DNA of 64,000 nt, taken from the NCBI GenBank assembly GCA_902623175.1, contig CACNSR010000007.1, positions 1-64,000 on the forward strand. The letters run 5' to 3'. Numbering within the stretch: the first letter of the stretch is position 1; the number at the start of each line of letters is the position of its first letter. The position numbers were made by a program, and so were the translations under genes. Shown here one piece after another: positions 29,865 to 39,900 of the stretch. The notes below the pieces were generated by a model. It was not told where the DNA came from. It did not search any database and was given only the letters and a program-made list of their open reading frames with translations. The stretch is from Halieaceae bacterium (GTDB taxonomy: Bacteria > Pseudomonadota > Gammaproteobacteria > Pseudomonadales > Halieaceae).

Positions 29865-31187
29865 TTAGTGTAACGCTGCCGAAAGTGCGATCGCTAGCCG
29901 TTCAGGGCTCGCCCCTGTAGCCAGCTCTAGCTGAGTCCAAGTAAGAGCATATTCGGAACTGGCGGAGTTTAAATTTCCCTCAGCTCTCGTTTTTTGAGCG
30001 AGCGCAAGAAGCACATCAGTTACTCTAGCCGTACCTGCTCTAACGGCTTTCTCCGCTGCCTCGAGATTTGTAGAAGCCGCCAAAAGAGCTCTGCGGCTGG
30101 CTATTACTCTCTCGCCGGTAGCTTCTAGTCTTAGCCAAGCGGTTCTAGCCTCTGCTTCAACCGCTAATCTTGCCGCCTTTAATTCAGCCTCTGCACTAAA
30201 TACCTCAGCCCAAGCCCCTCTGAGACGAGCTGCGCCGGCACCTCCCTCAAAAATAGGATAGTTGAACCCCACTGCTATCGTCGATGTATCTCTAGCCGGG
30301 GAGCTCAAATTATCGAAACCTACATCTGAGTGTTGAAAATTATATACAAGTTCAATATTTGGGATCCAAGACCCACGTTCCCTGTCCACGCCTTTTCTAG
30401 CTGCAGCTAAGTTCACTTCTGCAGATGCGACGACCAAGCTATTCTGAAGCGCGCGGAGCACCGCATCCTCTTCGGAACTTAAGCTGGACATCAGAGAAAT
30501 CCGGTCTTTGACCGCAAGTGGCGTAATACTCTTGCCACCAACAAACTTAATTAAATCCCCTTTGGCGACTGCGACATCAGCAGTGGCAGTAGTCGCGTCG
30601 GCTCTCAAAGTATCTAGCCGAGCCTGCGTCTCCAAAACCTGAGTCACAGGAATAAGCTTCCGAGTGTATAACGCCTGTGCCTCTTTCAGCTGAACCCCAA
30701 GTGCTTCAATTTCAGTTTTTATCTGTTTAACAACTGCCTCTGTTAACAACACATCCAGAAATGTCCTGAGCAATTCGTCCAAAAGCCGGTTTTCAGTAAT
30801 GACTAAATTGTTTCGAGACAGATCTAACAGAAATTCTTGGCGTCTAGCTTCAGAGAGATCAGATGCATTTAAAATGGGTTGCCTTAGCGAAAGACCTACT
30901 CTCGTGCCAGGGTAATTCATATCCTGAAAAACGGAGTTATTCTCATACGAGAGGTCATTCTCAGATCTTTGGCCAAATAAGTTTATTTGCGGGAATAATC
31001 TCGCAGAAGCTACGTCTTTATTTGCCAAGGCGATATCGACCTGATACCTGGCAAGATTTAGGTCTAAAGCATTCCTCCGGGCCAATTCGAATGTTTTTAG
31101 AAAAGTCAGATCCTCCCCGCGGACATGAGGCACCCAAGGTAAAAGGAGTACCGCTAAAAAAACAATTTTCGTAAAGTTCGTCCCCAT
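29865..31187 (-). CDS. TolC-family outer membrane channel of type I secretion
   Basis: A 440-residue outer-membrane efflux protein. Residues 1-25 are a signal peptide (VFLAVLLLPWVPHVRGED); the rest shows two repeats of long amphipathic helices with coiled coils typical of TolC (ELARRNALDLNLARYQVDIALANKDVASARL; later ARLRGAWAEVFSAEAELKAARL). It starts ten bases after the HlyD-type gene and completes the tripartite exporter with the two genes before it. It would form the tunnel across the periplasm and outer membrane. Confidence 0.88.
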   Translation of the reverse strand: MGTNFTKIVFLAVLLLPWVPHVRGEDLTFLKTFELARRNALDLNLARYQVDIALANKDVASARLFPQINLFGQRSENDLSYENNSVFQDMNYPGTRVGLSLRQPILNASDLSEARRQEFLLDLSRNNLVITENRLLDELLRTFLDVLLTEAVVKQIKTEIEALGVQLKEAQALYTRKLIPVTQVLETQARLDTLRADATTATADVAVAKGDLIKFVGGKSITPLAVKDRISLMSSLSSEEDAVLRALQNSLVVASAEVNLAAARKGVDRERGSWIPNIELVYNFQHSDVGFDNLSSPARDTSTIAVGFNYPIFEGGAGAARLRGAWAEVFSAEAELKAARLAVEAEARTAWLRLEATGERVIASRRALLAASTNLEAAEKAVRAGTARVTDVLLALAQKTRAEGNLNSASSEYALTWTQLELATGASPERLAIALSAALH

Positions 31188-31196
31188 GTCAGAAAC

Positions 31197-32477
31197 TTAC
31201 TCTTCTATCAAAGACCGTGAAAACACTCGGTTCATCGGAGAGGTTAGATATCCCAGCATTGTCCTCGTGCCCGTTTTAATCAAAACCTCGGCGGGCATGC
31301 CAGGTACCAGTGTCATTCCCTCAAGGAGGTACAAATCCTGTTCATTGAGCTCCACTTCTCCAGCATAGTAAGGAAGGTCACTTTTCTCATCCACAAGCCT
31401 GTCCGGTGATATCTTTTTTAAAGTACCCGAAACGGTGTAGGCATCCTTAAAAACTGAAAATCGAATCTCTGCTGCCTGTCCTACTTTGACTCGATCGATA
31501 TCTTGAGGTGATACCCTTACCTGCACCATCAGGCTCTTATCCTGGGGCACAATTTCCATTAATCTCTCGCCGCTCCCAACGACCGCGCCAATCGTATTGG
31601 GAACTAGATCAAGAACAACTCCACCCACCGGTGATCTGATCGTAGTTCGCTGAACACGGTCACTAGTCGCCGAAAGTTTTTGCCGCAAATCATAGAGTTG
31701 CTCACTTGCCTCAGTTAGATCAGATACAACCTTGGTTTTAAATCGCTTTCTGAGCTGCAATATTTGTAACTGGGACTCCTCCAGAGAGACACGCAAATCG
31801 GACAACTCGCCGATAAGCTGAGATTCAGAGCGCTCTAACTCCCGGATTCTTTGTTGATCAACATAGCCCTCAAGCAGTAAGCCTCGCAGATCCTCAATCT
31901 CTTTAGCGAGAGAGTCTGCTATTGCCGTCTTAGATTCAATTACAGCCTTTAAACCCTCTCGCCGACTCAAAATCACAGCCTCTTCACCGAGTAAATCAGC
32001 TAACCTTACTGCGAAGAGGCTGTTTTCACTTTGTATGGCCCTTTGAGCACGCTGGTCGGATTCCGAAGCAGAAAAAACCGAGCTAGTGAATTCAATAGCC
32101 TCTAAATCATCACGCTCGGCAACCAACCTATCAACTGTAGCTTGAGTGCTAAAAATCCTTCCTCGAAGAATTTCCTGCTCTGCTCTATCTTTTGTTGCGT
32201 CCAAGACGAGTAATGGTTGGTTAGGCGCTACTGAATCCCCGTTCGAAACCAAAATCTTAGAAACGATGCCGCCCTCTAAGTGCTGTATGGACTTCCTCTT
32301 TCCTTCCACTTGAACCAGTCCGGGTGCTAAAGCAGCACTATCTAATGGGGCGCACGCCGACCAACCTCCAACAACCAGCAAGAGAAAAGCAACTAACAGG
32401 TATCCGAGCTTACGTATTTTCAAATCTCTATCTGGCACGACTTCTGAATCTAGCGGACTTCCTAAACGGTCGTTCAT
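31197..32477 (-). CDS. HlyD-type periplasmic adaptor of type I secretion
   Basis: A 426-residue membrane fusion protein. One N-terminal span (about 25-45, GYLLVAFLLLVVGGWSACAPL), then a lipoyl half (VEGKRKSIQHLEGGIVSKILVSNGDSV), a long coiled-coil hairpin (about 90-270), the second lipoyl half (TIRSPVGGVVLDLVPNTIG) and a beta-barrel C-domain. It is of the PrtE/AprE/RsaE kind rather than an RND adaptor. It lies between the ABC ATPase and TolC genes in a single operon, connecting the inner-membrane transporter to the channel. Confidence 0.88.
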   Translation of the reverse strand: MNDRLGSPLDSEVVPDRDLKIRKLGYLLVAFLLLVVGGWSACAPLDSAALAPGLVQVEGKRKSIQHLEGGIVSKILVSNGDSVAPNQPLLVLDATKDRAEQEILRGRIFSTQATVDRLVAERDDLEAIEFTSSVFSASESDQRAQRAIQSENSLFAVRLADLLGEEAVILSRREGLKAVIESKTAIADSLAKEIEDLRGLLLEGYVDQQRIRELERSESQLIGELSDLRVSLEESQLQILQLRKRFKTKVVSDLTEASEQLYDLRQKLSATSDRVQRTTIRSPVGGVVLDLVPNTIGAVVGSGERLMEIVPQDKSLMVQVRVSPQDIDRVKVGQAAEIRFSVFKDAYTVSGTLKKISPDRLVDEKSDLPYYAGEVELNEQDLYLLEGMTLVPGMPAEVLIKTGTRTMLGYLTSPMNRVFSRSLIEE

Positions 32478-32507
32478 ACGCAGGGCCCCTTAGGTGCAGG
32501 ATGCATA

Positions 32508-34316
32508 TTAGTTTCCATTATCTCTTTCTTTTGAGCGGTGGTTTACGGGAACGGTTAAATCACGCGGTCCCACGACGCCTGAATTTCCAGACTTTTCAGT
32601 CTTATTGGCATTAGTCAAGGCGTGTTGCTTTGTGTTCTGCTGGGCCTGCATCCTGGCAACCACCTCTTTGGTCTCCCCAAAATCGACCACGCGTCCAGCG
32701 GATAACATAATTAGAAAATCTGCCAAGGGTAAAATATTAGTCCTATGTGAGACGATGATAACCGTCGACTTCACCTCTTTTAATCTTTGAACCACAGATC
32801 GCAGAGCAGCTTCGCCAACGTCATCGAGATTAGAATTTGGTTCGTCTAACACAACGACTTTTGGGTATTTATAAATCGCCCTTGCTAAAGCCAATCTTTG
32901 TTGTTGCCCGGGCGAGAGCTCCCCGCCGGGATTACCTAGGTCAGTATCGTAGCCATTCACAAGGCTCAAAATAAACTCGTGTAAGCCCGCATCTTTTGCA
33001 GCTTCGATAACGGCTGCCGAGTCCACCTCGGAAAATCGGGCTATATTTTCGGAAACGGTCCCTTCCAGCAACTCAATGGCTTGCGGTAAATATCCAAGTT
33101 GAGGGCCGACTTCTTCTCGATTGAACTTCGATGTCTCGATTCCATCTATTCGAAGTTCCCCCATCTGTGTAGGCCAGAGCCCTAATAACCCTCTAACTAA
33201 TGTACTTTTCCCAGCTCCAGACGGGCCCGAAATCATACATACGGCGCCAGATGGAATATCAAATGAAGCGCCTGAGATAGTCGGTTTTCGGCTACCTGGC
33301 GGAACAATTGTGGCAGATTTAGCAAGAATATTTCCCGATATGGGCGGCAAAGATGTCTTGTTAGGTGCGGCAACGACATTGCTCAAAACTTTTTTTATTC
33401 GGTCATATTGCCCCTTAGCGTCTACAAATCCTTTCCAAGCACCCACCGCGGACTCAACGGGCGCTAATGCGCGGCCTATAAGTATCGAACCGGCAATTAA
33501 CATTCCGGGAGAGATCTCTTGCTTCAGCACTAAAAATGCGCCGGCTGCAATTGCAGACGACTGGATTGCTATTCTCAAGGTCTTAATGCCCGCGCTGAAG
33601 GTACCTGCAGTTCCACTTGCTTTTTCCTGCATAGATAACATTTCATCTTGTCTATTCCTCCATCGGAGCCTCAACGCGGGTAACATCCCCATCGCGCTTA
33701 CTGCCTCTGCGTTGCGAAGGTTTCTCTGAACATCGTAATTGCACTGCCTCGCCACTTCACCAGCGCTTTCTAGCGGTGGCGCTGATCGCTTCTGATTCAT
33801 TACAGCTATCGCAAAGAAGACAACCGAAGCCAAAACACCCATCCACCCTAGTAAGGGGTGAAAAACAAAAAGAACCCATATATAGATAGGTAGCCAAGGC
33901 GCATCAAAAAACGCAAAGATTCCATTGCCCGTAACGAATTGCCGTAGTCCGTTCAAATCGACTAGCGGCTGGTTGGAGGCCCTGCGACCTCCTACTAGTA
34001 CGGCGTTTTTAAAGGTGAGATCGTACAAAAGGGGTGCTAGCATCTTGTCTAGTCTGGAGGAAACTAGAACTAGCACTCGTGAACGGACTGCCTCCATGAA
34101 AAACAACATCAAAAACAAGAAGGCCGTTATAGCACTTAAAACCCAAAGCGTTGCCAGACTATTGTTACCGACCGCCTTGTCGTAGACATTTAGCATAAAG
34201 AAGGCCGGCACAAGCATCAGTAGGTTCGCAACTCCCGAAAAGATGCCAACTGCTACGAATGATTTTTGACAGGCCTGAAAAATAGCAACTAGGTTTTTGT
34301 CGGCAGTAGTTGACAC
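32508..34316 (-). CDS. Type I secretion ABC exporter (PrtD/RsaD type)
   Basis: A 602-residue fused ABC exporter: membrane domain at about 1-300 with six spans (starting ACQKSFVAVGIFSGVANLLML) and ATPase at about 330-560 with Walker A GPSGAGKSTLV, signature LSPGQQQRLALARAIY (P in place of the usual second G) and Walker B VVVLDEPNSNLDD. It lacks the N-terminal C39-like domain, the form used for RTX proteases and S-layer proteins such as RsaA. The last 50 residues are a hydrophilic tail. The substrate is most likely the RTX protein at 36.9-40.9 kb. Confidence 0.9.
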   Translation of the reverse strand: MSTTADKNLVAIFQACQKSFVAVGIFSGVANLLMLVPAFFMLNVYDKAVGNNSLATLWVLSAITAFLFLMLFFMEAVRSRVLVLVSSRLDKMLAPLLYDLTFKNAVLVGGRRASNQPLVDLNGLRQFVTGNGIFAFFDAPWLPIYIWVLFVFHPLLGWMGVLASVVFFAIAVMNQKRSAPPLESAGEVARQCNYDVQRNLRNAEAVSAMGMLPALRLRWRNRQDEMLSMQEKASGTAGTFSAGIKTLRIAIQSSAIAAGAFLVLKQEISPGMLIAGSILIGRALAPVESAVGAWKGFVDAKGQYDRIKKVLSNVVAAPNKTSLPPISGNILAKSATIVPPGSRKPTISGASFDIPSGAVCMISGPSGAGKSTLVRGLLGLWPTQMGELRIDGIETSKFNREEVGPQLGYLPQAIELLEGTVSENIARFSEVDSAAVIEAAKDAGLHEFILSLVNGYDTDLGNPGGELSPGQQQRLALARAIYKYPKVVVLDEPNSNLDDVGEAALRSVVQRLKEVKSTVIIVSHRTNILPLADFLIMLSAGRVVDFGETKEVVARMQAQQNTKQHALTNANKTEKSGNSGVVGPRDLTVPVNHRSKERDNGN

Positions 34317-34516
34317 CCGTTAGTCTCTCCTTCCACTCACAGATTTACTGAACAACCGACATTTACCAGAACAACGATATTATTGCCGCCCGCCCGGGGA
34401 CCCATAGTTCTGTTATTGGGGCTAAATCAGTGGTTTCAAGTCGCGGCTCGAGCTGACGTTTGGTTTGATATATTTTTTATCGAAAACGGCGTTCGACATC
34501 TTGACTCTATTGCAGC

Positions 34517-34538
34517 AAAACACCGGCTGTAGCCGGTG
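34517..34538 (-). terminator. Hairpin with T-run downstream of the DUF6447 gene
   Basis: Read on the minus strand: CACCGGC, loop TACA, GCCGGTG, then TTTTG. A perfect seven-pair stem followed by four T, about 50 bases after the DUF6447 stop. It would end or attenuate the transcript before the ABC exporter gene, letting the upstream genes be expressed more strongly than the exporter. Confidence 0.6.
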
Positions 34539-34584
34539 CTCGATCACAGTTTTCGTCGGTTAACCCTTGGAAGTCTCGGACTTC

Positions 34585-34782
34585 TCACCCATCTGCTTCT
34601 TGTTCTAGGGCATCCCTCAACGCTGAGGCATAGGCGTTTCTAGCAGTTTGAAATATGGCTAAGTCTGTTTGCATTTGGGCTATTTTGAGGTCCGTGGTTT
34701 GTAGTGACTCAAGTTGAGCGAGCGCACTCTCCGATAAGTCTTCCGTATCGTATTCTGCGCCATCTATATTTACTATTGCCAT
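34585..34782 (-). CDS. DUF6447 family small protein
   Basis: A 65-residue protein starting MAIVNIDGAEYDTEDLSESA and continuing LAQLESLQTTDLKIAQMQTD to a helical acidic end. I recognise the pattern of DUF6447, small proteins found near type I secretion and S-layer genes; the function is not known. AGGAAG precedes the ATG at 34782 properly, so I do not extend to an upstream ATG at 34827. It lies between the glycosyltransferase and the ABC exporter, flanked by a hairpin on each side. A role as chaperone or regulator of the RTX substrate is only a guess. Confidence 0.75.
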   Translation of the reverse strand: MAIVNIDGAEYDTEDLSESALAQLESLQTTDLKIAQMQTDLAIFQTARNAYASALRDALEQEADG

Positions 34783-34883
34783 GGAACTTCCTCGCTGGCT
34801 GGATTTCAGAATGATACTACTGCACACGTAACTCGGTGTCTCTGTAACAAGTGGTATTTGTTGCTAGTTTTCCATAGTTGAAA

Positions 34884-34901
34884 CAGCGATTTTAATCGCT
34901 G
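34884..34901 (-). terminator. Short hairpin after the glycosyltransferase gene
   Basis: CAGCGAT-TAAA-ATCGCTG on the minus strand, a perfect seven-pair stem with a four-base loop, 22 bases after the stop of the 552-residue glycosyltransferase. It is followed only by TTTC, so termination is likely partial; it could instead protect the 3' end of the mRNA. Confidence 0.4.
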
Positions 34902-34922
34902 CGTATCTGGGGTTTAGGGTGT

Positions 34923-36581
34923 TCAGCTGGTCTGGGAACGCCTTAAATTTACCAGTCCAAGTTTATGCAAGAAGCTTAAAGACCGCTGCGCAATCAACTC
35001 GTCATTAAAGTGTTTACCTCTGAAGATATCAGCGACAGGGGCCCAGTCATTCGGAACTGCGATCAAGGCCCGCAGCAGCTCTTCCTCTGGCTGAATCACT
35101 TTGTGCGCGTAACGCACGATCTCCAATACAAGCAGCTTTTGTAATTCTAATTTAGCCTCATCGAAATTCTCGTAAGCGAGCTTGATTTCAGAGCTGCCAG
35201 ACATACTGCAACTGGCGTAATGTGAAAAGGCCGCGTAAGGATCCATCCTCGCAGGCCAAATAGTTTGACCAGAGGTCACGGCAGCCCTACGCTGCTGCTG
35301 TTCATCCCATAGAGCTTCGTACTGTGGTATCACCTGCGACCAGTCGTACAAGGTAACCGCACGTTTCCTACCCTCCGCGCCCATCTTCATTCGTAGCGTC
35401 GAGTCTAAGTAAAGCGCCTCTAGCGCGGAGCAACATTCACTTACATCCACGCCAATGAACGTACCGGTGTGGCCGCAATAGTAATCGTAGTCATCACATC
35501 GCGTCGCATGGCGGTAAGCTAAATCATTTCCTAGGCCTGGTGCTGGCATGGAGGTAGTTATCCGATACCCACATTCGGCAGTTGCCGTATCCTTATAACC
35601 ATTCCAATCTGAAACAATCACCGGGAGACCGGCTGCCATAGCTTCAATGGGTGAAATGCCAAACGTTTCTTGTATATTGTCTGGTAGTGAGCAAAAAACA
35701 TCGGCTGACGCCCATGCCGTATCGCGATTCTTTTTGTTTCTGCCGTCTAGAACCGTAACTTGGACAGACGGGCACAATTGGCGATGCGCCATTTCGTATG
35801 CTGCCTCGATTCCTTCCGTAGCGTGCCAACCACATTCAATTAGCCTCACATCAGCACCGGTGGTGGTAGACAAAATTTCCAGCGCTTTATACATCGGGAG
35901 TGGGTTCGCTTTTGCATGAAAAGACAGTCGACCCATAAATAAAACTACAAATGTCTCCTGCTTTATCCCTAGAGACTGACGTGCGTTGATCCGCTGTGCC
36001 TGGTTGAAACGGAAATCATCAGTCCTCACACCTAATGGTATAACCGGTAGCTGCGGCATCGGACACTTTGTTATACCTAATCTTTTTTCCAAACGCGCCA
36101 ACTCTGTTTGAAAAACCAGCTCCACATTCTGTTTCACGGCGTTTGAGGGGCAAATGATGGCATCCCAGCTATTTAAAGGCTGAGTAACCCAAGATGTAAT
36201 TGCATCCATTGCTCTAGCAGAGGATGTCGTATGTGTGATACCGCAAATTGACCATTTGTCCGCGCCGAAAAAACTCCGCTGAAAAGCGAGATCGCCTACA
36301 TCTGGGCCGGGATAGAAAATCGCGCCCGGCCGTTGAGTGACGCCCATTTGCTCCGGCATATAAGCCTGTATCTCTCTCTGATTCGATGTCGCTCTCGCCA
36401 TATTTGCGAAAGCGTCTGCTGCCTCTTGGTTTCGAACGGCGGCCCAAAGGGTATCGGCCGTGCCATGCTCAAAGTACCCCCTTAAAAACGACTCTCCGGC
36501 AACATTCCTGCCCATAAGCTTATTACCGGCGGTGGAATATGCTTCTGGGTGGAAATAGATGGAACATTCTGTATTAGCCAT
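34923..36581 (-). CDS. GT4-like glycosyltransferase beside the RTX protein gene
   Basis: A 552-residue cytoplasmic glycosyltransferase. The GT-B core has NKLMGRNVAGESFLRGYF at the N-terminus, VVLFMGRLSFHAKANP, DVRLIECGWHATEGI and SLPDNIQETFGISPIEAMAAGLPVI (EX7E). About 130 extra C-terminal residues follow the catalytic fold; the end (YAHKVIQPEEELLRALI, then RSLSFLHKLGLVNL) reads like a small winged-helix domain. GGAG precedes the ATG. It lies directly between the RTX substrate gene and the exporter genes, all on one strand, so it may modify the Thr/Ser-rich RTX protein before secretion. That target is inferred from position only. Confidence 0.75.
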   Translation of the reverse strand: MANTECSIYFHPEAYSTAGNKLMGRNVAGESFLRGYFEHGTADTLWAAVRNQEAADAFANMARATSNQREIQAYMPEQMGVTQRPGAIFYPGPDVGDLAFQRSFFGADKWSICGITHTTSSARAMDAITSWVTQPLNSWDAIICPSNAVKQNVELVFQTELARLEKRLGITKCPMPQLPVIPLGVRTDDFRFNQAQRINARQSLGIKQETFVVLFMGRLSFHAKANPLPMYKALEILSTTTGADVRLIECGWHATEGIEAAYEMAHRQLCPSVQVTVLDGRNKKNRDTAWASADVFCSLPDNIQETFGISPIEAMAAGLPVIVSDWNGYKDTATAECGYRITTSMPAPGLGNDLAYRHATRCDDYDYYCGHTGTFIGVDVSECCSALEALYLDSTLRMKMGAEGRKRAVTLYDWSQVIPQYEALWDEQQQRRAAVTSGQTIWPARMDPYAAFSHYASCSMSGSSEIKLAYENFDEAKLELQKLLVLEIVRYAHKVIQPEEELLRALIAVPNDWAPVADIFRGKHFNDELIAQRSLSFLHKLGLVNLRRSQTS

Positions 36582-36930
36582 GATCTGATCTCCGAGCTTT
36601 TTTAAAGCAGCGGTCCTCCTAAGGTAGCTCCTTCAAATGACACGGACATGGTCATTTATTTGTTTTAAGTGTGTACTTTTTATTTCGACAATCAACTTTC
36701 CCTGGTTGGTCTATACCGCGTTTTCCTCTGTCGACGCTAAACTGTTGTCGAAAATTTCGGAATCCAGGCTACTCACCGAAGGTTTACGCCGGTCATTCTC
36801 CATGACAGCAATGATTCTGGTATTTAATCAATCAGCTTCATAATTTGAATTTATTTGTCTTCCCAAATTTTGACAGGCAAAAAAAAACCCCGACAAAAAG
36901 TCGGGGTTATTTATCTTTACGGAGACCGCG
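36582..36930. other. Intergenic region between glycosyltransferase and RTX genes
   Basis: An A+T-rich 349-base gap. The right end carries the strong terminator of the RTX gene (36879-36906, listed separately); the left part must hold the promoter for the glycosyltransferase, because that terminator should stop most readthrough. A short plus-strand frame at 36637-36843 has no ribosome site and I do not call it. Confidence 0.5.
36879..36906 (-). terminator. Strong rho-independent terminator of the RTX protein gene
   Basis: On the minus strand the sequence reads CCCCGACTTTTTGTCGGGG and then nine or more T. The stem starts about 25 bases after the RTX stop. G+C-rich stem plus uninterrupted T-run make this the clearest terminator in the window, fitting a highly expressed single-gene transcript. 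Confidence 0.9.
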
Positions 36931-39900
36931 TTAGCTAAAGTCTGCGAAATTAGCTCCTACCAGAGTAGTTGCATCTGTCACCCCAGTAAACGTGATCATC
37001 AATGTCCCTACATCGTCTGCTGCAGTAAATTCAGTATTTCCAGCAGCGCAATCCAGGAAGAACAGGTAGGTGTTAGACCCATCAGAGGCCAAGAGATAAA
37101 TCTCATCAGATGCCGCATTCAGTGCAAAGTTCGTCGTCGTTCCGTCGAACAAGTCCTCAACGCCAGCCTCGGTAGCAGCTGCAAGGTCATTGCCAGTGTA
37201 GATCAACAACCCAGTAGTCGCCCCGATCGAGCCAGTGGCTGCACTTTCAATCGCCGTCAAAGCGGCACCAGCACCGGCAGCCTGCGCCCCATTCGTAGTC
37301 AGATCGATAATGTCACCGCTGGTACCAGCAGTAAAGTCACTAATTGTATCTGAGCCATCGGTAGTAGCATCACCGTTACGAGTGTAAGTATCCACACCTG
37401 TGCCACCGGTAAGTGCATCAGCGCCAGCGCCACCAGTGATACTGTCGTTACCGGCGCCACCAGAAATCGTGTCAACGCCACTACCGCCCGTGATCGTGTT
37501 CGCTGCAGCCGAGCCCACAACGTAGTTGATGCCGTTAGCCCCAGAGAGATCGATGTTCTCGATGTTGCTAATAGTGTCAACAGCTGCAGAGTTGGTGCTA
37601 GCCTCAGCGCCATAAACGTATGCGACTTTACCTGCCTCAACGCTTGAAAGAGACCCTGATAGATACTGTGTAGTGGTCCCGAACACATTCGCGCCTGTGA
37701 GTGCCGTCGTGCCCATGTTGACTACGATACCCGTAGAAGTACCAGCTCCAGTCCCTTCTACAGCACCAACCATACCGGTGTTAACAAAGGTATCCGTACC
37801 TGCGCCACCATCGATAGTATCTCCGCCTGCATTGCCGTGAATAGTATCAGCGCCGGCACCACCATTGATTGTGTCCGCACCAGTAGATCCACGAAGAACG
37901 TCCACCTTTCCTGAACCAGTAAGTGTTTGACCAGTTATGGTTGTGGTTGCTGTATAAGCCGCACCCATCGTTAAACCGGCGTCTGTCGCCGCAGCAGCAG
38001 TCATCCCTGAGGCGTCAATTACATCAGCAGCAACAGCCGTATCGATGGTCAGAGACTCTGTGCCAGTGATAATAACTGACTGATCAGCACCGCTACCGCC
38101 AGACGCTGTTGCAGTGGCACTTAGGCTTAACCCTATCGTATGTGCTCGAACAGTCGAACTAGCCGTTGCCTCGCTAACATTCAAGTTCAGTGTCTCAACG
38201 TCAGCAATTCCCTGCACACCAAAATCGGTATTTCCAGACACTGCTAGAGTCATATTCAAGGTATCTGCCGAACCCGCAGCAGCACTAGTCACGGTGGTCG
38301 TCAGGACATCTGCGACAGTGTCATACGCCGCAGCCTGGACGATCGTCGCGCCAGAAGCGATGCCGGATATGGTTTGGTCTCCATTAATGTCATTCAGAGT
38401 GATGTACTGGATACCATCCACTCGTCCGAAATCAAACGAGTCACCGGTCGCGTCAAGATCGTCCGTGATGGTTACACGCTCAACGCCTGTTAAATTGGTG
38501 TTGAAGGTGTTGGCTGCGGTAATACCTAACGCTCCGAGAGTAACGATCGAAGCATTGGTTACGCTCAGCGTGTCTGTTCCATCACCACCACCGATCACAT
38601 CAGCAGCAGAGATATTCGCTCCATATGTCAGGGTATCGTCACCAGCACCACCGTTAGTGGTGTCAGTTCCCGCACCTGTAGTGAGGGTGTCATCCCCGGC
38701 GTCGCCGTTTAGGGTGTCATTACCAGATCCACCGGTGATGGAGTCGTTACCTGCACCACCATTGATCGTCGATGCGGCGTCTCCTACCAGAGTATCCGCC
38801 GCAGAGCCTCCTGTGATCGTAGTCACACTCGCAGCGGCTACATTCATCACCAGCGCACCAGTCATAGCCGAAGCATCGATAGTAGTCGCAGTAATGATTC
38901 CGTTTGTTGCAGTAGTGGTCAGACCATTTGACCCTTCGATGTTAAGAGTATTCGCACCGATGTTAACTGCGCCAATCAATTGAGCCGCTGCAGTCGCATA
39001 TGAGCCAGTGTTAATAGTAACTGTCTCAAAATCAGTGGTTGTCAAGCCAGATGTAGCTGACGCCATCTGACCAGAGGTGAGCATATTTGTAACAGTCAAC
39101 GCATCTGAGGTTCCGGTGCCAGAATCGACCGTCAGCGTAGTGCCCGCTGTCATAGCGGCTGCTGTATTAATTCCGATGGTACCGGAGGCAGCCCAATTAA
39201 TAGTGAGCGCCGTTACAGCAGCACTGCTCAAATTTACTCTCGTAATTTCGCTGGAAACGTTAGCAACAGTAACAGTGTCACTACCGCCCATGGTCCCAGA
39301 AAGATTCAAGGTCTCGAATCCGCTGACGCCGGTCAGTGCGGTTGTGATAGCAGCAGTATCGACGAAGTCCACGTCTGAGGTGAGGGTATCCGTGCCTGCT
39401 CCACCGTTGAGGGTATCGCCGGCGAGTGTGGCACTAGAGTTTGCGGGGGTTGCACCAATGACTACAGTGTCATCTCCAGCACCAGTGGATATAAGCAGCT
39501 CATTGTTCGCAGCGTTAGCGGTCGCAGTGATCGTATCATTACCTGAACCCCCAGTAATGGTCACGTCCACAACATCCACACCGCCGGAAGTAGCATCCGG
39601 GGTAGATGTGTCGTTAGCAGTAGTGATCGCCAATGCACCCGTCATGGTTGATGCGTCAATCACATCCAATGTCGCATCCAACGCGGAGCGTACGGTTAGA
39701 TTTGCGTCTCCGCTCACATTCATGGTTACGGCGGACGAAGTGACAATGTCACCCAACGAACTGGCTGTACCGCTCGAGGTGATGTCAATTGTCTCAAAAC
39801 CAGTGCCAATAGTAAGCACACCATCAGCTGCAGCAGTCGCTGTATTACCGCTCAAAGTCACCGTGACCGTGTCGGGGGTGCCCGCTGCAGTAGTTCCCGC

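Noticed and set aside
37430-38770. Repeated short motifs that could suggest a CRISPR array or tandem DNA repeats
   Set aside because: They encode the glycine/aspartate calcium-binding nonapeptides in a single long frame; spacing and sequence are variable and follow the protein, not a DNA repeat unit.
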